NCBI GenBank assembly: GCA_934757945.1
Contig: CAKVLT010000009.1
Coordinates: forward strand, 1 to 44,975
DNA: 44,975 nucleotides
From: an uncultured Bulleidia sp.
GTDB lineage: Bacteria; Bacillota_I; Bacilli_A; Erysipelotrichales; Erysipelotrichaceae
Direction: 5' to 3'
Part shown: positions 43,220 to 44,975 of the stretch, in pieces
How positions within the stretch are numbered: the stretch's first letter is position 1
Layout: each line of letters begins with the position of its first letter
Program-made: the position numbers and the translations under genes
The notes under the pieces: model-generated
Database searches by the model: none
Told to the model about the DNA's origin: nothing
The model's input: the letters and a program-made list of their open reading frames with translations, nothing else

Positions 43220-44125
43220 TTACCATAACTGATCCGGATAGATTCCGGCATCTTTCATTTCCTGAATTTTCTGCATGACAGTTGGCTTATCTTCTTTATA
43301 AGTAACACCAAACCATGCATCTTTACTGGATAACATCTTCACAGAACATTTGTTTTCTGCGACAAGTGTACCTACGGCTGTAGGGATAACATGCTCGCAC
43401 TTGAGAGGATTTTCTTCAAGGTGTTCCTGCAGGAATTTTGCAAAGATTCCCTCCATGTCTTTAAAGATAGCTGGTGTAAAGCCCCAGAAATTCATGGATA
43501 CTAAAGAATTATCGGATATCTCTTTCCATTCTCCGTTATCTTCGTACACTGCATGCCCGTCTTTTTTAGCTATTTTCTGAATCTCTACAATAGAAGCCAG
43601 ACATTTGTTTTCATCTTCCTGACAAAGACCGCGTGTAACAGTTCCGTTATCTGTTAATGTGTTGATACATGGATAGCCTACCATAGCGTACTGGTTGTCT
43701 TTGACTTCTGTGGTTAAGAAATCATAGATAACCTTGTAGGCATCTCTTCCATAGAAGTCATCGGCATTAATAATGGCAAACGGGCCATCCACAATGCCTT
43801 TACATGCAAGTAAAGCATGTGTGGTTCCCCAAGGTTTGACTCTTCCTTCAGGAACTGTAAATCCTTCAGGAATGTTGCACATATCCTGATAGGCAAAGCG
43901 TACATTGATTTTGCCTTCCAGTTTATTGGTCAGTGCCTGTCTGAAAGCTTCTTCATGTTCTCTTTTGATAATGAGTACTACATTTTCAAAACCTGCTTGT
44001 TTGGCATCGTATATAGAGAATTCGATGATTGGCTCCCCATGATTACCTACACCATCAATTTGCTTCATTCCCCCGTAACGGCTTCCCATTCCAGCCGCAA
44101 GAATAACTAATGTTGGTTGACTCAT
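43220..44125 (-). CDS. Nucleotidyltransferase of the sugar-phosphate type
   Basis: A 301-residue protein with the nucleotide-binding start L-A-A-G-M-G-S-R-Y-G near 10-19 and a metal-binding N-A-D-D-F-Y segment near 117. It lacks the exact signature of GlmU, RfbA or GalU, so the sugar phosphate and nucleotide cannot be named. It is probably cytosolic. It is divergent from maf, with a small AACAT/ATGTT palindrome between them. Confidence 0.85.
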   Translation of the reverse strand: MSQPTLVILAAGMGSRYGGMKQIDGVGNHGEPIIEFSIYDAKQAGFENVVLIIKREHEEAFRQALTNKLEGKINVRFAYQDMCNIPEGFTVPEGRVKPWGTTHALLACKGIVDGPFAIINADDFYGRDAYKVIYDFLTTEVKDNQYAMVGYPCINTLTDNGTVTRGLCQEDENKCLASIVEIQKIAKKDGHAVYEDNGEWKEISDNSLVSMNFWGFTPAIFKDMEGIFAKFLQEHLEENPLKCEHVIPTAVGTLVAENKCSVKMLSSKDAWFGVTYKEDKPTVMQKIQEMKDAGIYPDQLW

Positions 44126-44191
44126 TTTGCTTTATTCCTCTACTTTGTGATTTAATAGTAACATAAAAATGTTAGCGAGGGAGAATTAACT

Positions 44192-44755
44192 ATGAAGAAA
44201 GTGATTTTGGCATCTCAATCTCCAAGAAGGCAGGAACTGTTACAGAGGGTTGTGAGCGAATTTGATTGTATTCCTGCAGATATAGATGAAACGATGGATC
44301 TTACCAAAGACCTTGGTGAAGAAGTGAAAAAAGTGTCTTATGCAAAAGCGCTGACAATATTAAAACAGTATCCTGAGTGTATTGTGATAGGCAGTGATAC
44401 CAGTGTAATTCTGGACAATACACCTCTTGGAAAGCCAAAAGATAAAGAAGAAGCCCGCAGAATGCTGGAGGGATTACAGGGAAGAAGCCATGAGGTGTAT
44501 ACAGGACTTGCAGTAGTGTCTTCAAAAAAAACCTGTGTAACTTTGGAAAAGGTAAAAGTGACATTTTCTTCCATGAGTAAAGAAGAAATAGAAGCGTATC
44601 TGAATACAGAAGAATGGGTAGATAAAGCTGGAGGGTATGGTATTCAGGGAATGGCTTCCAGGTACATAGAAAGTATTGAAGGAGATTATTACAGTATCAT
44701 GGGATTACCTGTACATAAAGTGTATGAAGCATTAAAAGATGCTCAGGCATATTGA
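44192..44755 (+). CDS. maf: Maf-family nucleotide pyrophosphatase
   Basis: A 187-residue Maf protein. S-P-R-R-Q-E-L-L near 10-17, E-x-x-K...Y-A-K-A near 50, G-S-D-T-S-V near 68 and the G-G-Y-G-I-Q-G segment near 148 are family marks. Members hydrolyse dTTP, UTP or modified nucleotides to monophosphates. The -35 of the downstream tRNA promoter overlaps its stop codon. Confidence 0.93.
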   Translation: MKKVILASQSPRRQELLQRVVSEFDCIPADIDETMDLTKDLGEEVKKVSYAKALTILKQYPECIVIGSDTSVILDNTPLGKPKDKEEARRMLEGLQGRSHEVYTGLAVVSSKKTCVTLEKVKVTFSSMSKEEIEAYLNTEEWVDKAGGYGIQGMASRYIESIEGDYYSIMGLPVHKVYEALKDAQAY

Positions 44756-44780
44756 TTTTACTAAGACCTTTTTGTACAAT
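44752..44780 (+). promoter_or_regulatory. Promoter of tRNA-Thr(GGT)
   Basis: TTGATT and TACAAT with a 17-base spacer, 11 bases before the tRNA. The -35 overlaps the maf stop codon. Confidence 0.75.
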
Positions 44781-44791
44781 AGTCAAGCAAT

Positions 44792-44862
44792 GCCGCTTTA
44801 GTATAGTGGTAATACGCATCCATGGTAAGGATGAACGGGCAGTTCAATTCTGCCAAGCGGCA
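44792..44862 (+). tRNA. tRNA-Thr (anticodon GGT)
   Basis: 71-base cloverleaf: acceptor GCCGCTT/AAGCGGC, D stem GTAT/ATAC, anticodon loop ATGGTAA, T loop TTCAATT, A73. No CCA is encoded. The four-base variable loop is short. Confidence 0.93.
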
Positions 44863-44867
44863 TAAAG

Positions 44868-44901
44868 AAAAGGACAAAAGTGTATTTTGCCCTTTTCATT
44901 T
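44868..44901 (+). terminator. Terminator of tRNA-Thr, target of a group II intron
   Basis: GAAAAGGACAAAA pairs with TTTTGCCCTTTTC apart from one mismatch. The tail is ATTT and is then cut by the intron, so the usual T run is on the far side or absent. Confidence 0.75.
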
Positions 44902-44975
44902 GTGTGCCAGGCATGGCGCAAGTCTAGCGGGTGAAAGTCCCGTCACGGGTATTTACCACCAAGTGTAGCGAACCA
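44902..44975 (+). mobile_element. Group II intron, 5' end only
   Basis: The sequence begins GTGTG, matching the GUGYG start of group II introns, and continues with a G+C-rich stem-loop series (including GGGTGAAAGTCCC) typical of domain I of bacterial introns. Its place immediately behind a terminator hairpin is the habit of class C introns. The rest of the element, including any reverse transcriptase gene, is outside the window. I expect an LtrA-type maturase there. Confidence 0.75.

Overview
This window looks like a chromosomal segment of a low-GC Gram-positive gut Firmicute. Erysipelotrichales is my best guess, with no genus claimed. The guess rests on the AT-rich base use, AGGAGG-type ribosome binding sites, TTGaca/TAtaaT promoters, a lone Alr-type alanine racemase, a Bce-type two-component/ABC module, an IS1634-family element and a phage-tail-lysozyme surface protein. 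No ribosomal RNA is present, so taxonomy is inference.

Layout. Positions 1-2400: end of an RpiB-like isomerase, an RNase-Z-like hydrolase, and a CmpB-family membrane protein on the minus strand. Positions 2395-4646: a complete IS1634-family insertion sequence between two perfect 79-bp direct repeats. It split the shared promoter region of the CmpB gene and the next gene. Positions 4670-6256: a sigma-like/transmembrane/Ig-like/phage-lysozyme fusion protein. Positions 6406-12701: three ABC exporter half-transporters (one predicted homodimer, one predicted heterodimer with a degenerate ATP site) and a YjbR-EVE-like fusion. Positions 12815-17153: a DUF349 protein, a PurF-like enzyme on the minus strand, and a MATE transporter. 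Positions 17285-19861: a GltD-like flavoprotein, a metallophosphoesterase and a PTS IIB-like protein. Positions 19941-20459: a six-tRNA operon on the minus strand (Val-Thr-Tyr-Gln-Lys-Gly in transcription order) with its own promoter and terminator.

Positions 20583-26777: a tightly packed run holding a membrane protein, alr, a GNAT, a YhcC-type radical SAM protein and an esterase, then after a terminator an Fe-S aldo/keto reductase and larC. Positions 26879-32030: a Na/Pi cotransporter, a YfcE-type phosphodiesterase, and coaBC-coaX-dipeptidase, which together cover three early CoA steps. Positions 32100-36996: a LysR regulator divergent from an aldo/keto reductase-MATE pair, then a second Fe-S aldo/keto reductase broken by one in-frame TAG, and an ECF transporter S component. 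Positions 37093-41849: a Bce-like peptide-antibiotic sensing and resistance module followed by a lone winged-helix protein. Positions 41901-44975: an MFS transporter, a nucleotidyltransferase, Maf, a tRNA-Thr gene with its terminator, and the first 74 bases of a group II intron placed directly after that terminator.

The strongest observations are four. The IS1634 element has a 79-bp target duplication that copied a divergent host promoter, so the inner copies now point into the element. A sigma-region-2-like domain is fused through a membrane helix to a lysozyme. A group II intron sits directly behind a tRNA terminator. An aldo/keto reductase carries a single amber stop. No CRISPR array, prophage, replication origin or riboswitch was recognised.
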